Notes: generated from the letters alone by a model not told the origin. 64,000 bases of DNA from Methylotuvimicrobium sp018830325 (GCF_044788715.1 NZ_CP173170.1:1860001-1924000); one strand, 5' to 3'; shown: positions 53,452 through 62,836, numbered from the stretch's first letter. Translations and numbers: made by a program.

Positions 53452-53649
53452 TTAGGCGAAAGCAGCTTGCGGCATCAACTGATGTTCGGCATGGCTTTCG
53501 TCGAGAATTTGTTTGACGTGGCGGCTGCATTTGCCGCATACACTGCCGACGCCTAAACACTGATTTAGGTGTTTGCGTGAACAGTGGCCGTTTTCAATAG
53601 CGGATTTGATTTGCTTATCGGTAACCGCCTTACAGACACAAACATACAT
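53452..53649 (-). CDS. bfd: Bacterioferritin-associated ferredoxin
   Basis: A 65-residue BFD-like [2Fe-2S] protein. Cluster cysteines are Cys4 and Cys6 (YVCVCKAVTD) and Cys38 and Cys41 (SVCGKCSRHV). Bfd passes electrons to Bfr haem to release stored iron. A good Fur-box match lies 30-50 bases upstream and a strong terminator just downstream, so it is a monocistronic iron-regulated gene next to bfr. The last dozen residues (HQLMPQAAFA) extend a little beyond the usual end. Confidence 0.95.
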   Translation of the reverse strand: MYVCVCKAVTDKQIKSAIENGHCSRKHLNQCLGVGSVCGKCSRHVKQILDESHAEHQLMPQAAFA

Positions 53650-53680
53650 GAGTCATGCTCCAATAAATGTTGGTTATGTA

Positions 53681-53699
53681 AATAATAACAATTCTCATT
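53681..53699 (-). promoter_or_regulatory. Probable Fur box upstream of bfd
   Basis: AATGAGAATTGTTATTATT on the minus strand matches 15 of 19 positions of the Fur consensus. It lies about 30 bases before the bfd start, where it would overlap the promoter. Iron-replete repression of bfd is the known arrangement in other proteobacteria. Confidence 0.7.
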
Positions 53700-53818
53700 A
53701 GAATGTAAAGTGATTTTTTTGAATTTGAGTAGTTGATCGCAAATAGATTGTTGAGGGGGAAGATGAAAGGTTAAAGGTTAAAGATGAAAGGGGAAAGGGG
53801 CGGTGATTTTGTTGGTGT

Positions 53819-56800
53819 TTAGCGTAAATCTTGGTTCAGTAGACTGGCATTGCCGCCGATCGCGGCGGTATTGATTGTGACGGTTTGTTCGACTGCGAAG
53901 CGTTTTAGATAATCGGGTCCGCCGGCTTTCGGGCCGGTTCCGGATAGGCCCATGCCGCCGAAGGGTTGTACGCCTACCGTCGCGCCTATCATGTTGCGGT
54001 TGATATAAAGATTACCGACTTTGGCTTGCTGCTGAATCTTGCGTGCCGTTGCGTTGATTCGGCTCTGAATTCCCAGCGTCAAGCCGTAGCCGGTAGCATT
54101 GATGTCATCGATCACTTGCTCGAGGGCATCGCTGGGATAGCGGACGATATGCAGTATCGGGCCGAACACTTCTTCGGTCAGTTGCGAAAGCGAGTCGATT
54201 TCGATCAATGTGGGTGCAAAATAAGTTCCTTTCGGTAATTCGGGCGGTAACGGTGATTGAAATAAAATGTCGGCATGATGACGTATGGCTTCAACGTGAG
54301 CGTTTAATTTATCCAAGGCCTTACGGTCGATGACCGGACCGATATCGGTTGCATAATGGCCCGGATCGCCGATCGTCAATTCCCGCATAGCTCCGATCAG
54401 AAGTTCGATAATTTTATCGGCGGTTTCGTGAGGCAAGAATAATACCCGCAAGGCCGAGCATCGCTGGCCGGCGCTGTTGAACGCAGATTGCACCGCATCC
54501 AGTACCAATTGTTCCTTATGCGCCGACGTATCGGCGATCAGCGCATTTTGTCCGCCGGTTTCGGCGATTAACGGCACGATATCGTCGTGTTCGGCGAGTT
54601 GTCGATTGATAGAATGGGCCGTTGCGGTAGAGCCGGTAAATGCGACGCCGGCAAGACGTGTATCCCGAAGCAACACGGGGCCGATTTTAGAACCGATGCC
54701 CGGTACGAAATTCAATACCGAGCCCGGAATGCCGGCTTGATGCAGTAGCTTGATGCAAGCTGCGGCGGTAAGCGAAGTCGCTTCGGCAGGTTTTGCCACG
54801 ACCGTATTGCCGGCCGCTAGCGCCGCTGCGATTTGACCGGTAAAAATGGCAATTGGAAAATTCCACGGACTGATGCATAAAAATACGCCGCGGCCGTAAT
54901 AAGTCAAAAAATTATCTTCGCCGCACGGCCCTGGTAAGGCCATCGGGCGTTCGAACAACTCAAGAGCGCGTGCGCTATAGTAGCGGCAAAAATCGACCGC
55001 TTCTCTGACGTCGGCCAAGGCATCTTTGATTGTTCTGCCGCCTTCGCGGACGCATAAAGAGACCAGTTCGGTACAGTTATACTCGAACAAATCGGCAGCA
55101 TTGTTAAGATAGCGCGCTCGTTTTTGCACGTTAGTCGAACGCCATGCATCAAAAGCCTCCGAAGCAGTGTCGAGAGCGTCGACAACGGTATCGGCATCGC
55201 AAAATGCAACGGTACCGACTTTATGCGAATGATTGGCGGGATTTACGATACCCCGTTCGAAACCGGCCAGGCTTTTTCCGTTAATCAACGGGCCGGCATG
55301 ATGAGAGATGCCGGATAGTTCGTCGAGACGTTTTTGCAACGAGTACAACTGTTCGGTATCGGCCAGATTGAAGCCTTCCGAATTGCGCCTTTCCTTACCG
55401 AAGAGGTCGACCGGCAGCGGTACGCCGATTTTTTCGAAATCTTTGAGTTCAAGCCAGAAAGTGACTGGATTTTGCACGATGCGTTCAATGTCGATATCGG
55501 AGTTTTCGATTTGATTGACGAAAGAGGTATTCGCGCCGTTTTCCAGCAAACGCCTGACCAGATAAGGCAATAGTTCTTGATAATGGCCGATCGGCGCATA
55601 AACCCGGCACGGAATAGACCCATTCGGGCGCTTCGCCAAATTTTGGTAAAGCGCCTCTCCCATGCCGTGTAAACGCTGAAATTCGTAATCGGTTTGATTA
55701 CCGGCCATTTGTTTGATTGCGGCGACGGTATGGGCATTATGGGTCGCGAACTGCGGATAAAATGCGTCGGGTTCTGCCAATAAGCGCGCTGCGCAAGCCA
55801 GATAAGAAATGTCCGTGGCCGATTTTCGCGTGAATACCGGGTAACCGGAGAGCCCTAATTCCTGCGCGCGTTTGATTTCGGTGTCCCAATATGCGCCTTT
55901 GACTAAACGGACTGGTATTTTTCGGCGTTCCGATTTCGCCAAGGCAGAAAGCCAAGCGATGACATACGGCGCCCGTTTTTGATAGGCTTGGACCGCAAGG
56001 CCCAATCCGGGCCAATCCTTCAGGCTCGGATGAGTGAAGACCGCCTCGAAAATCGTCAGCGACATGGCCAATCGCTCGCTTTCCTCGGCATCGACTGTAA
56101 CCGTCAAGTCGCTTTGTCGCGCGCATTGAGCCAGGGCGAGCAGTTTTGCAGTTAACTCCGGGGCTGCTCTTAGGTGTTGCAAGGGTTCATAGCGCGGACA
56201 CAATGCCGACAGTTTGATCGAAATTCCCGGTTTATCGAACAACGAAGCAGTCATGGAGCCATGCGACAGTTGCCGAATGGCATCGAGATAGGCCGAAAAA
56301 TAACGCTCCGAGTCTGAGTCGGTGACCGCCGCTTCGCCGAGCATATCGAAGGAGTAACGGTATTCCGGGTGCATTTGGCTGGCATGTAGCGCATCGGGAA
56401 TCGTTTCGGCCATCACGAATTGCGCCCCCAGAAAATGCATCGCTTTTTGTAATGCCTTTCGAATGACGGGTACACCTAGTCGGCCAAGCAATTGATCGAA
56501 TACTTGCTTTCCGTCCGGCTTGAAATGTCGTTCGAATAATCCTGTCAATAATAAGGCGCCGGTCGATAAATTTACCAGCACCGAGTCGCTGTGATTGAGA
56601 TGTTCTTGCCAATGGGCCGAAGTCAATTTATCGGCGAGAAAACGATCTTGGGTTGCGGCATCCGGAATGCGCAGCAAGGCTTCGGCAATGCTCATCAATA
56701 TCAGGCCTTCAGCGCTATCGAGTCGGTATTCATGCAAAAAAGCATCGACAACGGATTGCTTGTCTTTATCGGCCCGGATCTGTTCAACCAGTAAACGAGC

Positions 56801-56929
56801 CAACGCTTCGACATCAGCGGGATTATAATCGGTCAAGCCAACCATTAATTCGATTACGCTAGCCGTTTCATCGTTCAAATAGGCTTGATCGATAGCTTTG
56901 CGCAAGGCCGATAAAGAAAGATTAACCAT
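53819..56929 (-). CDS. putA: Bifunctional proline dehydrogenase / glutamate semialdehyde dehydrogenase
   Basis: A 1036-residue PutA. It oxidises proline to P5C with FAD and quinone, then oxidises glutamate semialdehyde to glutamate with NAD, channelling the intermediate. The PRODH barrel (about 150-480) has SIKLSALCPRYEPLQ, LVKGAYWDTEIKRAQ and GMGEALYQNL. The ALDH domain (about 540-1000) has ISPWNFPIAIFTGQ, the glutamate ETGGQNALI and the catalytic cysteine in NSAGQRCSALR. It lacks the N-terminal ribbon-helix-helix repressor domain of E. coli PutA and the long C-terminal domain, so it belongs to the short class that does not regulate DNA. No putP neighbour. Confidence 0.96.
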   Translation of the reverse strand: MVNLSLSALRKAIDQAYLNDETASVIELMVGLTDYNPADVEALARLLVEQIRADKDKQSVVDAFLHEYRLDSAEGLILMSIAEALLRIPDAATQDRFLADKLTSAHWQEHLNHSDSVLVNLSTGALLLTGLFERHFKPDGKQVFDQLLGRLGVPVIRKALQKAMHFLGAQFVMAETIPDALHASQMHPEYRYSFDMLGEAAVTDSDSERYFSAYLDAIRQLSHGSMTASLFDKPGISIKLSALCPRYEPLQHLRAAPELTAKLLALAQCARQSDLTVTVDAEESERLAMSLTIFEAVFTHPSLKDWPGLGLAVQAYQKRAPYVIAWLSALAKSERRKIPVRLVKGAYWDTEIKRAQELGLSGYPVFTRKSATDISYLACAARLLAEPDAFYPQFATHNAHTVAAIKQMAGNQTDYEFQRLHGMGEALYQNLAKRPNGSIPCRVYAPIGHYQELLPYLVRRLLENGANTSFVNQIENSDIDIERIVQNPVTFWLELKDFEKIGVPLPVDLFGKERRNSEGFNLADTEQLYSLQKRLDELSGISHHAGPLINGKSLAGFERGIVNPANHSHKVGTVAFCDADTVVDALDTASEAFDAWRSTNVQKRARYLNNAADLFEYNCTELVSLCVREGGRTIKDALADVREAVDFCRYYSARALELFERPMALPGPCGEDNFLTYYGRGVFLCISPWNFPIAIFTGQIAAALAAGNTVVAKPAEATSLTAAACIKLLHQAGIPGSVLNFVPGIGSKIGPVLLRDTRLAGVAFTGSTATAHSINRQLAEHDDIVPLIAETGGQNALIADTSAHKEQLVLDAVQSAFNSAGQRCSALRVLFLPHETADKIIELLIGAMRELTIGDPGHYATDIGPVIDRKALDKLNAHVEAIRHHADILFQSPLPPELPKGTYFAPTLIEIDSLSQLTEEVFGPILHIVRYPSDALEQVIDDINATGYGLTLGIQSRINATARKIQQQAKVGNLYINRNMIGATVGVQPFGGMGLSGTGPKAGGPDYLKRFAVEQTVTINTAAIGGNASLLNQDLR

Positions 56930-57059
56930 AGAAAGTTTACGTTATTATGTGAACGAATTAACTATTTTAAGGAAAAGATCTGCCGATACCATATTAAGTT
57001 GAATCCTTGGTATTTTTTATACTCCAAAAAATGTTTGTCCACAAATAACTGTTGTATTG

Positions 57060-58055
57060 ATGATTAGATTTTCGAGAATTTTGTTTGTTGTGCTTTTAAG
57101 TTGGCTCGTCGGGTGCGCGCCGGCCGTTTATAAGCCAGGTCAACCCGTCATAGAAGCGCTATTGCTGGAAGATCGCTATATCACACCGGACGGTTCCTGG
57201 TTGCCGGTTAGAAAGTGGCTCCCGGAGCAGGGTCAAACGAAGGCTGTATTGATCGCTTTACACGGTTTCAACGATTACAGCCGGTTTTTCGAGGAGCCTG
57301 GAGTATTTCTGAAAGAAAAAGGAATCGCCAGTTATGCCTACGATCAACGCGGTTTCGGTCAAAGCCCGCGTCGGGGTTTGTGGAGCGGTATCGATGCGTA
57401 TACTGAGGATCTGGATTTATTTGTCAGACTCATAAAAAGCAAGCATCCTGGGTTGCCGGTTTATCTGTTGGGCGAAAGCATGGGCGGAGCCGTCATCATC
57501 GCGGCTATGTCCCGCGAGGAGGCAACGCCGGTCAGTGGTTTAATTTTATCGGCACCTGCCGTTTGGTCCCGCGAAACGATGCCGTGGTATCAACGCAGTT
57601 TGTTGTGGCTTATGTCTCATACGATGCCCTGGATGACATTGACCGGGCGGGGCTTAAAAATACAAGCCTCGGATAATATTGAAATGCTTCGAGAGTTGGG
57701 CAGTGATCCGTTGGTGATCAAGGAAACTCGCGTCGAAACGATTCATGGCCTAACCGATTTAATGGATTCGGCATTCAATAATGCTCAGAATATTCATGTC
57801 GATACTTTGATGCTGTATGGTGAAAAGGACGAAGTCATACCAAAGCAGCCGACGCTGCGTTTTTTGCGGGATTTTCTCGACACCGAAGGAGCCGATAGAA
57901 CCGTTGCTTTCTACGAGAACGGCTATCACATGCTGTTGCGCGATTTGCAGGCTAAGGTGATTTGGCGGGATATCGCTGCATGGGTCAAAGCATCGCACAA
58001 GCCGCTGCCGTCAGGTGCTGACCAGCGCGATTGGCGAATGTTGGCGAAAAGATAA
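57060..58055 (+). CDS. Lipoprotein lysophospholipase / monoacylglycerol lipase-like
   Basis: A 331-residue hydrolase with lipobox SWLVGCAPA. Catalytic elements: oxyanion HGFNDYSRFF, nucleophile elbow YLLGESMGGAVI (G-E-S-M-G), acid in MLYGEKDEVIPKQ, and His in YENGYHMLLRD. It hydrolyses monoacylglycerol or lysophospholipid from an outer-membrane anchor. Start taken at ATG 57060, not the TTG one codon earlier. It is divergent from putA, and a family-E repeat follows it. It is not a close copy of the lipoprotein at 42667-43878, whose elbow is S-H-S-L-G. Confidence 0.9.
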   Translation: MIRFSRILFVVLLSWLVGCAPAVYKPGQPVIEALLLEDRYITPDGSWLPVRKWLPEQGQTKAVLIALHGFNDYSRFFEEPGVFLKEKGIASYAYDQRGFGQSPRRGLWSGIDAYTEDLDLFVRLIKSKHPGLPVYLLGESMGGAVIIAAMSREEATPVSGLILSAPAVWSRETMPWYQRSLLWLMSHTMPWMTLTGRGLKIQASDNIEMLRELGSDPLVIKETRVETIHGLTDLMDSAFNNAQNIHVDTLMLYGEKDEVIPKQPTLRFLRDFLDTEGADRTVAFYENGYHMLLRDLQAKVIWRDIAAWVKASHKPLPSGADQRDWRMLAKR

Positions 58056-58099
58056 ACTTAGAAAAAGTATTTTGCCTACGCAAATTATTTTTGCTCTCC

Positions 58100-58447
58100 T
58101 AATGCTCATGAAGGACTGGCAGTAGCCCTGCAAATGAAAGTGCGAGGGGTGGGTGAGAGTGCGGTCAATCGCCCGACAGGACGCCGTAAACCCAGCACCT
58201 AAATTCCATAGCCTATTGGCCATGATTGATTACATAGATAATTTAGGTGCTGGGTAAATACGTCCGTGTAGGCTCGACGGCGGCGACTGATTGCCAAGGA
58301 TGGCATGAATGCAGATTTTGCAGGAGCAAAAATCTGCCCTGCCGCCGACGCCTGTCGATCGAGCAACCGCCCCCTCTCCGGAACCGGCATTGTGCTGAAT
58401 ATCAAAAAATTAGATAAGGAATGCAAAACTGCAAACTTTCACAGTAA
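58100..58447. repeat. Family-E nested repeat, copy E5
   Basis: Inverted orientation, starting TAATGCTCATGAAGGACTGG and ending AACTTTCACAGTAA. It carries a partial central module (TGCAGGAGCAAAAATCTGCC) and a 64-bp module. The direct TAAA on both sides of the module (GCCGTAAA before, TAAATACG after) is the clearest trace of a target duplication. Confidence 0.78.
58191..58254. repeat. 64-bp palindromic module M, copy 5
   Basis: CCCAGCACCTAAATTCCATA at the left, AATTTAGGTGCTGGG at the right. It differs from copies 2-4 by matched changes in both arms (CACC/GGTG for CCCC/GGGG), so the stem is conserved by compensatory change. Confidence 0.8.
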
Positions 58448-58541
58448 AGGCTATTCAAAATTTTAGAAATTTTAGGGCAAGCTGTTGTAAGACTTCATGT
58501 TTAAACAAAACAGCCGAACTTAGGTTCCTACGAACATAGGA

Positions 58542-59864
58542 CTATCGAACCGGCGTCAATTCCTGAGTCTTTTTGATGAAAACAAAACTATCGTAACGCC
58601 GCGCAATGCGTGATCCGACATACTGGCCGTAGTCCCGTCTTGGATCATAAATTACCCCGATCGCTCGGTTTCCAATCAGTTGATCGAGCGGTTCGTGGCG
58701 CCGTTCTTCGTCACCGAACATCAAATAAAACGCTTCCGGTTCGAGCCTTGCCAAGACTTCCTCTATGCTGCCTGGCTGGCCTTTGGGTATGGTCATGATC
58801 GACATCGGCGCGCCCCAATAAGCCCCGGCGTTTACCTTGCCTTGATCTGTTCCGAAACCGACAATATATACCAGGTCCGCGCCTAGCGATTGCCGGCTCA
58901 ACTGACCGATATTCAAGGTTTCTCGCAGAATCATCGTGGATTTACTGGCATCGCCGACATGCGTGTTGTGCGCCCAAATAATACCTTTTGCATCGAAGCC
59001 ATGACGTTCGAGTAAGCCTTCAACCGATACCCACATGTGTTTGGCACGACTGTTCCAGGCATCGGGCCCTTCGCGGATCGCTAAGCGGAAAAAATCCTCG
59101 GCATTCTTTATGACCAAGGCTTTTTGCCTGGCTCGAAAGCGGATTTTAGAATCGTTATCAGCGGCTTTAGGCTTTAGGTCTTGAATGATTTTAAGGACTT
59201 CGGCCAACTCCTTTTCACATGAAAAACCGCCTTGCGCCGTAGCTTTCGCGTACATCCATTCATCACGGTCGTACTCCTTGAAACAGTTCAGCCGGCGTTC
59301 GATTTCGGGAAGCTTCTCGGGAAAATACGCTCCGGTTAGCGCTAGTAGGTCGTCGATCGCTTCCCATTGCCCGTAGACATCCATGCCAAACAAGCCGATT
59401 TTATCCGCTTCCGGACGGGTTTTGTTGAATTCGCGAAGCCATTCGGCCAAGGCTTCAATATCCCGGTTCGCCCACATCCATTGCGGCCAGCGGGCGAAGG
59501 TTTTGAGCACATCGACAGCCGTTGTGCCTGGCTTGGTACGGCCTTTGACATAGTCGTTGAGGCGATAGAGCGAAGGCCAATCGCCTTCAACGGCAATGAA
59601 TGAAAAGCCTTTTTCGGTAATTAAGCGCTTGGAAATTTCGCTACGCCAATGGTAGAACTCATGCGTACCGTGCGTCGATTCGCCGAGTAAGACCAATTTT
59701 TTGTCGCCGGCCGTTTCGATTAAACGGTTGAGGTCCGAATTTTGTCTGAGAGCAACGGCTTTCGGTGCTAAATAAGCCGACAAAGACTCGGATTCAGCAT
59801 GCGCGAGCGTTACGCCGAACAATAAAAAGACTGAAAAAAACAAAAATTGAGTGATGATTTTCAT
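58542..59864 (-). CDS. Exported erythromycin esterase family protein
   Basis: A 440-residue member of the EreA/succinoglycan-biosynthesis esterase family. A signal peptide ends LAHAES. Catalytic-type motifs are LVLLGESTHGTHEFYHWRSE (His and Glu) and FSFIAVEGDWPSL, with IIWAHNTHVGDA later. Some members open macrolide lactones; others act on different esters, so the name does not imply resistance. The ATG at 59864 is one base after the stop of the membrane-protein gene at 59866-60441, so the two are translationally coupled. Confidence 0.85.
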   Translation of the reverse strand: MKIITQFLFFSVFLLFGVTLAHAESESLSAYLAPKAVALRQNSDLNRLIETAGDKKLVLLGESTHGTHEFYHWRSEISKRLITEKGFSFIAVEGDWPSLYRLNDYVKGRTKPGTTAVDVLKTFARWPQWMWANRDIEALAEWLREFNKTRPEADKIGLFGMDVYGQWEAIDDLLALTGAYFPEKLPEIERRLNCFKEYDRDEWMYAKATAQGGFSCEKELAEVLKIIQDLKPKAADNDSKIRFRARQKALVIKNAEDFFRLAIREGPDAWNSRAKHMWVSVEGLLERHGFDAKGIIWAHNTHVGDASKSTMILRETLNIGQLSRQSLGADLVYIVGFGTDQGKVNAGAYWGAPMSIMTIPKGQPGSIEEVLARLEPEAFYLMFGDEERRHEPLDQLIGNRAIGVIYDPRRDYGQYVGSRIARRYDSFVFIKKTQELTPVR

Positions 59865-59865
59865 A

Positions 59866-60441
59866 TCATGTAAGAGATTTGAGATACCGAATGAAAGCAA
59901 GCCGGGATCGGTTTATCGATAAGAATAACGATGATTTCTTAACGGTTTGAACCCAATTTCTCGGTAATAGTTTCTCAAGTTTTTGTTTCACATTGACGAT
60001 TTGGCCAACGATACTTTGATGTATTGCGCTGGTCTTGATCGTATCGATGATCCATATCAAAAAATCATAGGATACTTTGAACCACGCAAATGTTAGGAGC
60101 TTGACTTTGGCAATGCGAAAAAGCCAGAAAGTAAATGCAGCGACCGGAATTTTACCGATATAAAGAGTAATGCCGAAAGCTAGACTACCTTTGGCAAGCA
60201 AGCCGATTGCGATAAAGCCGAGTAGCTCGACCTGAATGAATAAAAACAGAAAAACGCACAGCAGCGCGTAGCGGTTCAAGTCGACAACCGAGGATTCTAT
60301 TCGTTGCAAAACCTTTAGGCTATGGACAAACCTAAAAACCGGAATAGCGATCGTATCCCAGATCAGCTCTTCCAGCAGAATATAAATAAAAACCCAAAAG
60401 CCTAAGAATAAATTGCTGATTTTTTTTATAAATTTTGCCAT
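59866..60441 (-). CDS. Membrane protein of unknown function, coupled to the esterase
   Basis: A 191-residue protein with about four hydrophobic segments (NLFLGFWVFIYILLEELIW, YALLCVFLFLFIQVELLGFI, LAFGITLYIGKIPVAAFTFW, VSYDFLIWIIDTI) and a basic C-terminal tail. The EELIWDTIAIPVFR and LLFIQ-type core resembles a widespread proteobacterial membrane protein group without known role. The ATG at 60441 is preferred to the one at 60459. Its stop is one base from the next start, arguing for a shared function with the esterase. Confidence 0.72.
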   Translation of the reverse strand: MAKFIKKISNLFLGFWVFIYILLEELIWDTIAIPVFRFVHSLKVLQRIESSVVDLNRYALLCVFLFLFIQVELLGFIAIGLLAKGSLAFGITLYIGKIPVAAFTFWLFRIAKVKLLTFAWFKVSYDFLIWIIDTIKTSAIHQSIVGQIVNVKQKLEKLLPRNWVQTVKKSSLFLSINRSRLAFIRYLKSLT

Positions 60442-60505
60442 AGAAAAGCCGGGGTGCAAAAGTAATCAAGCATTGGGTGAAAAAGATTAGAAAAGCGTAT
60501 GTTTT

Positions 60506-60775
60506 TTAAATGGTGTAAGCCGAGACGATTTCGCCTTTGTTGTTCATCATCAGTTTTAAACGGCCATAGCATGACTTTTGGTCGCATTGGCATCCTGAAC
60601 CTTCCATGATGCTTTCAAGGAATGTGACATAAATCAACCATTCGCCGGGTTGCCGGTCCAAAACCTCATATTGTATCGACTCGTTGATAATCCAACCGTT
60701 TTGGCTGCAAAAATCAGTCAATACATGGGTGTTTTCCAAAAACTTTTTTATCGGGTCGTCTTTCGTTTCAAGCAT
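60506..60775 (-). CDS. Small conserved-looking hypothetical protein
   Basis: An 89-residue soluble protein with a CQCDQKSCYGRL cysteine cluster near the end (three cysteines), a WLIYVTFLESIMEG strand and no signal peptide. The clustered cysteines suggest metal or redox binding. No family recognised. It lies 65 bases upstream of the membrane-protein gene on the same strand and may belong to that transcript. Confidence 0.62.
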   Translation of the reverse strand: MLETKDDPIKKFLENTHVLTDFCSQNGWIINESIQYEVLDRQPGEWLIYVTFLESIMEGSGCQCDQKSCYGRLKLMMNNKGEIVSAYTI

Positions 60776-60961
60776 CGCCGTTACCGTTACTAGTTATTTG
60801 TTGTCGATTAAGATAAACAACCGGCACGGCTAAAGCAACCGACTCAACGGAATAAAGTCGAATCTGGTTTCAAGTATTGTAAACTTCTAGCCGACCGGAG
60901 AAACGGGCAGTTTTTGGAAGGTGCGGAATGTGTTGGGCGAATACACCTCAGCCTCCATATC

Positions 60962-61374
60962 TACTCCCTTTATACTCAAAAATTAATTAACTTTATGAAG
61001 GTATGGGGTGTGGCTAGCGAGGATGTCGGCAGCAGGGCAGATTTTTGCTCCTCGGTAATTGCTGAGTTACAGGGATGTAATGAATGCAGAAAATGCAGGA
61101 GCATTTTTCTGCCCTGCATCGCCTAAAGCGCCTACTGTTGGTGCCCTAATACACGCCATCCGTAGCGTAAATGCAAAATCTGCATTCACGCCATCCCTGG
61201 CGCTCGATTGCTGCCGTCAAGCCCCCATGGATGGGTTTACCCAGCACCTAAATTCCATAGTCCATTGGCTATGGTTAACTATCTGAGATAATTTAGGTGC
61301 TGGGTGAACGGCGGTCCTCGATAGACACATCCCATACCTTTTATTCTTAGACGGTTTTTCAATCAAAAGGGAGT
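60962..61374. repeat. Family-2 inverted repeat, copy 3, with inserted module
   Basis: Ends are CTACTCCCTTTATACTCAAA and the inverted CAAAAGGGAGTG. The inner unit starts GGTATGGGGTGTGGCTAGCG at 61000. It is the filled counterpart of 25416-25755: GGTTTA is followed by the 64-bp palindrome, then TGAACGGCGGTCCTCG. It shares the AGGGCAGATTTTTGCTCCTC stem with family E. Confidence 0.75.
61240..61304. repeat. 64-bp palindromic module M, copy 6
   Basis: CCCAGCACCTAAATTCCATA at the left, AATTTAGGTGCTGGG at the right, inserted in a family-2 host and flanked by GTTTA and TGAAC. It shows that the module enters more than one repeat family at the same motif. Confidence 0.8.
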
Positions 61375-61382
61375 GCTAACCT

Positions 61383-61510
61383 AACGATCATGAAGAAGCT
61401 GTCATTACACCGGCAAATGAAAGTTCGAGGTGTGAGGGATAGTGCGGTCGCTCGCCCGACAGGGCGTCCTTTGACGGTCACCCCGGTGCCGACTTTTCAT
61501 CTATTGATGG
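61383..61510. repeat. Family-E half copy (E6) fused to the family-2 end
   Basis: TAACGATCATGAAGAAGCTG, then CAAATGAAAGTTCGAGG and TGCGGTCGCTCGCCCGACAG are the left arm of family E. The right arm is missing and the repeat ends near CACCCCGGTGCCGACTTTTC. It abuts the family-2 copy and lies 3' of mtaB. Confidence 0.6.
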
Positions 61511-61549
61511 TTATAAATGCTTTTTTAGGTTTAACGCTGAAGAAATTTC

Positions 61550-62836
61550 CTAGATCAGTGTCGCAACTAAATGATTGTGATCGGTCGCCATTAGCTTGGC
61601 ATCGATAATTCGGTTTTCAATCGCTTTGGGTTCGTCGACCTCACAGCTGACTCGCAGATAATTCGGCGTATAACCGAAAATTCGATGTTTACCGTTGTCA
61701 AGGGACTCGGTTTGGCTTTCCCAAAGTATCGGTATGGTTTGTCCGAGATTTTCTACTTGGAATTGCTGTTTCATCATGTCGGCGAGTGAATGTAATTCTC
61801 GGCTGCGTTGTTTCTTGATCGTTTCCGGTATTTGATTCGGTAATGTAGCGGCTTTCGTGCCTTCGCGGCGCGAATAGGCGAAAATATGAATATGACCGAA
61901 ACCGGTGTTTTCGATGAAATCGAAGCTTTCTTGCCATTCTTGTTCAGTTTCGCCTGGGAAACCGACGATGATGTCGGTCGTGATGTTGAAGTGCGGAATC
62001 GCAGTTCTCAAGCCGGTCACGATTTCACTGAACTCTTCGGTTTTGCAGCGTCTGGCCATGCGTCGCAGCACCGAATCCGAACCGCTTTGCAGTGGTAGGT
62101 GCAGATGCGGCATCAAGCGAGGACTATCGAAAAGCTCGACAAAATTGTTTGGCAATTCCCAAGGCTCCAGAGAACCCAGCCTGAGTCTCGGAATATCGGT
62201 ATCGCTAAGAATTGCTTTGATCAGGTCGGACAGACTTCGATCGGTGTCGGATCCGTAACCGCCGAGATGCACGCCGGTGATGACGGCTTCATTGATGCCT
62301 TGGCTGTGTAGCGCATTGATTTCGTAGACGATTTCTCGTATCGGTCGGCTTTTTTCCTCGCCGCGAGCGACCGTTACGATACAGAACGTGCAGCGATAAC
62401 GGCAGCCGTCTTGTACTTTGATAAACGCGCGTTGCCGGCCTCGGCTGAATAATGAGACTTCGCCGGGTTCGGTCGACATGGCCGGCATGCTGTCCATGTT
62501 CAGTTCGGTCAGGGTTTTGGCGACCAAACTATCTTTGTCTTGATTGCCGACGATGAGATCGACGCCCATCAATTGCTCGGCTTCTTCGCGGTTGAGTGTG
62601 GCGTAACAGCCGCTGACGACTAGTTTCGCAGCCGGATTGGTGCGATGTATACGCCGTATCAGTTGGCGCGATTTACGTGCCGCATCTTGCGTGACCGCGC
62701 ATGAATTAATCACGATCAGATTCGCGTTCTCGGCTTGGCGAGTGATTTGATGGCCTTTTTGTTGGAAGGCCTGAGCCCAAGTTTCGAGCTCGGCTTCATT
62801 GAGACGACAGCCCAATGTTTTAAGATGTACGTACAT
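61550..62836 (-). CDS. mtaB: tRNA t6A37 methylthiotransferase MtaB
   Basis: A 428-residue methylthiotransferase that adds the 2-methylthio group to t6A37 in tRNAs reading ANN codons. The N-terminal MTTase domain begins VHLKTLGCRLNEAELETWAQ, with cluster cysteines there, in VINSCAVTQ and in VVSGCYATL. The radical SAM cluster is VQDGCRYRCTFCIVTVARG. A C-terminal TRAM domain follows. ATG at 62836 overlaps by one base the stop of the upstream membrane gene (TAATG), which decides the start over the frame extending to 62905. Length matches MtaB (about 430). Confidence 0.95.
   Translation of the reverse strand: MYVHLKTLGCRLNEAELETWAQAFQQKGHQITRQAENANLIVINSCAVTQDAARKSRQLIRRIHRTNPAAKLVVSGCYATLNREEAEQLMGVDLIVGNQDKDSLVAKTLTELNMDSMPAMSTEPGEVSLFSRGRQRAFIKVQDGCRYRCTFCIVTVARGEEKSRPIREIVYEINALHSQGINEAVITGVHLGGYGSDTDRSLSDLIKAILSDTDIPRLRLGSLEPWELPNNFVELFDSPRLMPHLHLPLQSGSDSVLRRMARRCKTEEFSEIVTGLRTAIPHFNITTDIIVGFPGETEQEWQESFDFIENTGFGHIHIFAYSRREGTKAATLPNQIPETIKKQRSRELHSLADMMKQQFQVENLGQTIPILWESQTESLDNGKHRIFGYTPNYLRVSCEVDEPKAIENRIIDAKLMATDHNHLVATLI

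Noticed and set aside
58542..59864. Macrolide resistance gene
   Set aside because: Only the erythromycin-esterase superfamily fold is supported; the signal peptide, coupling to a membrane protein and chromosomal setting give no sign of a resistance cassette.
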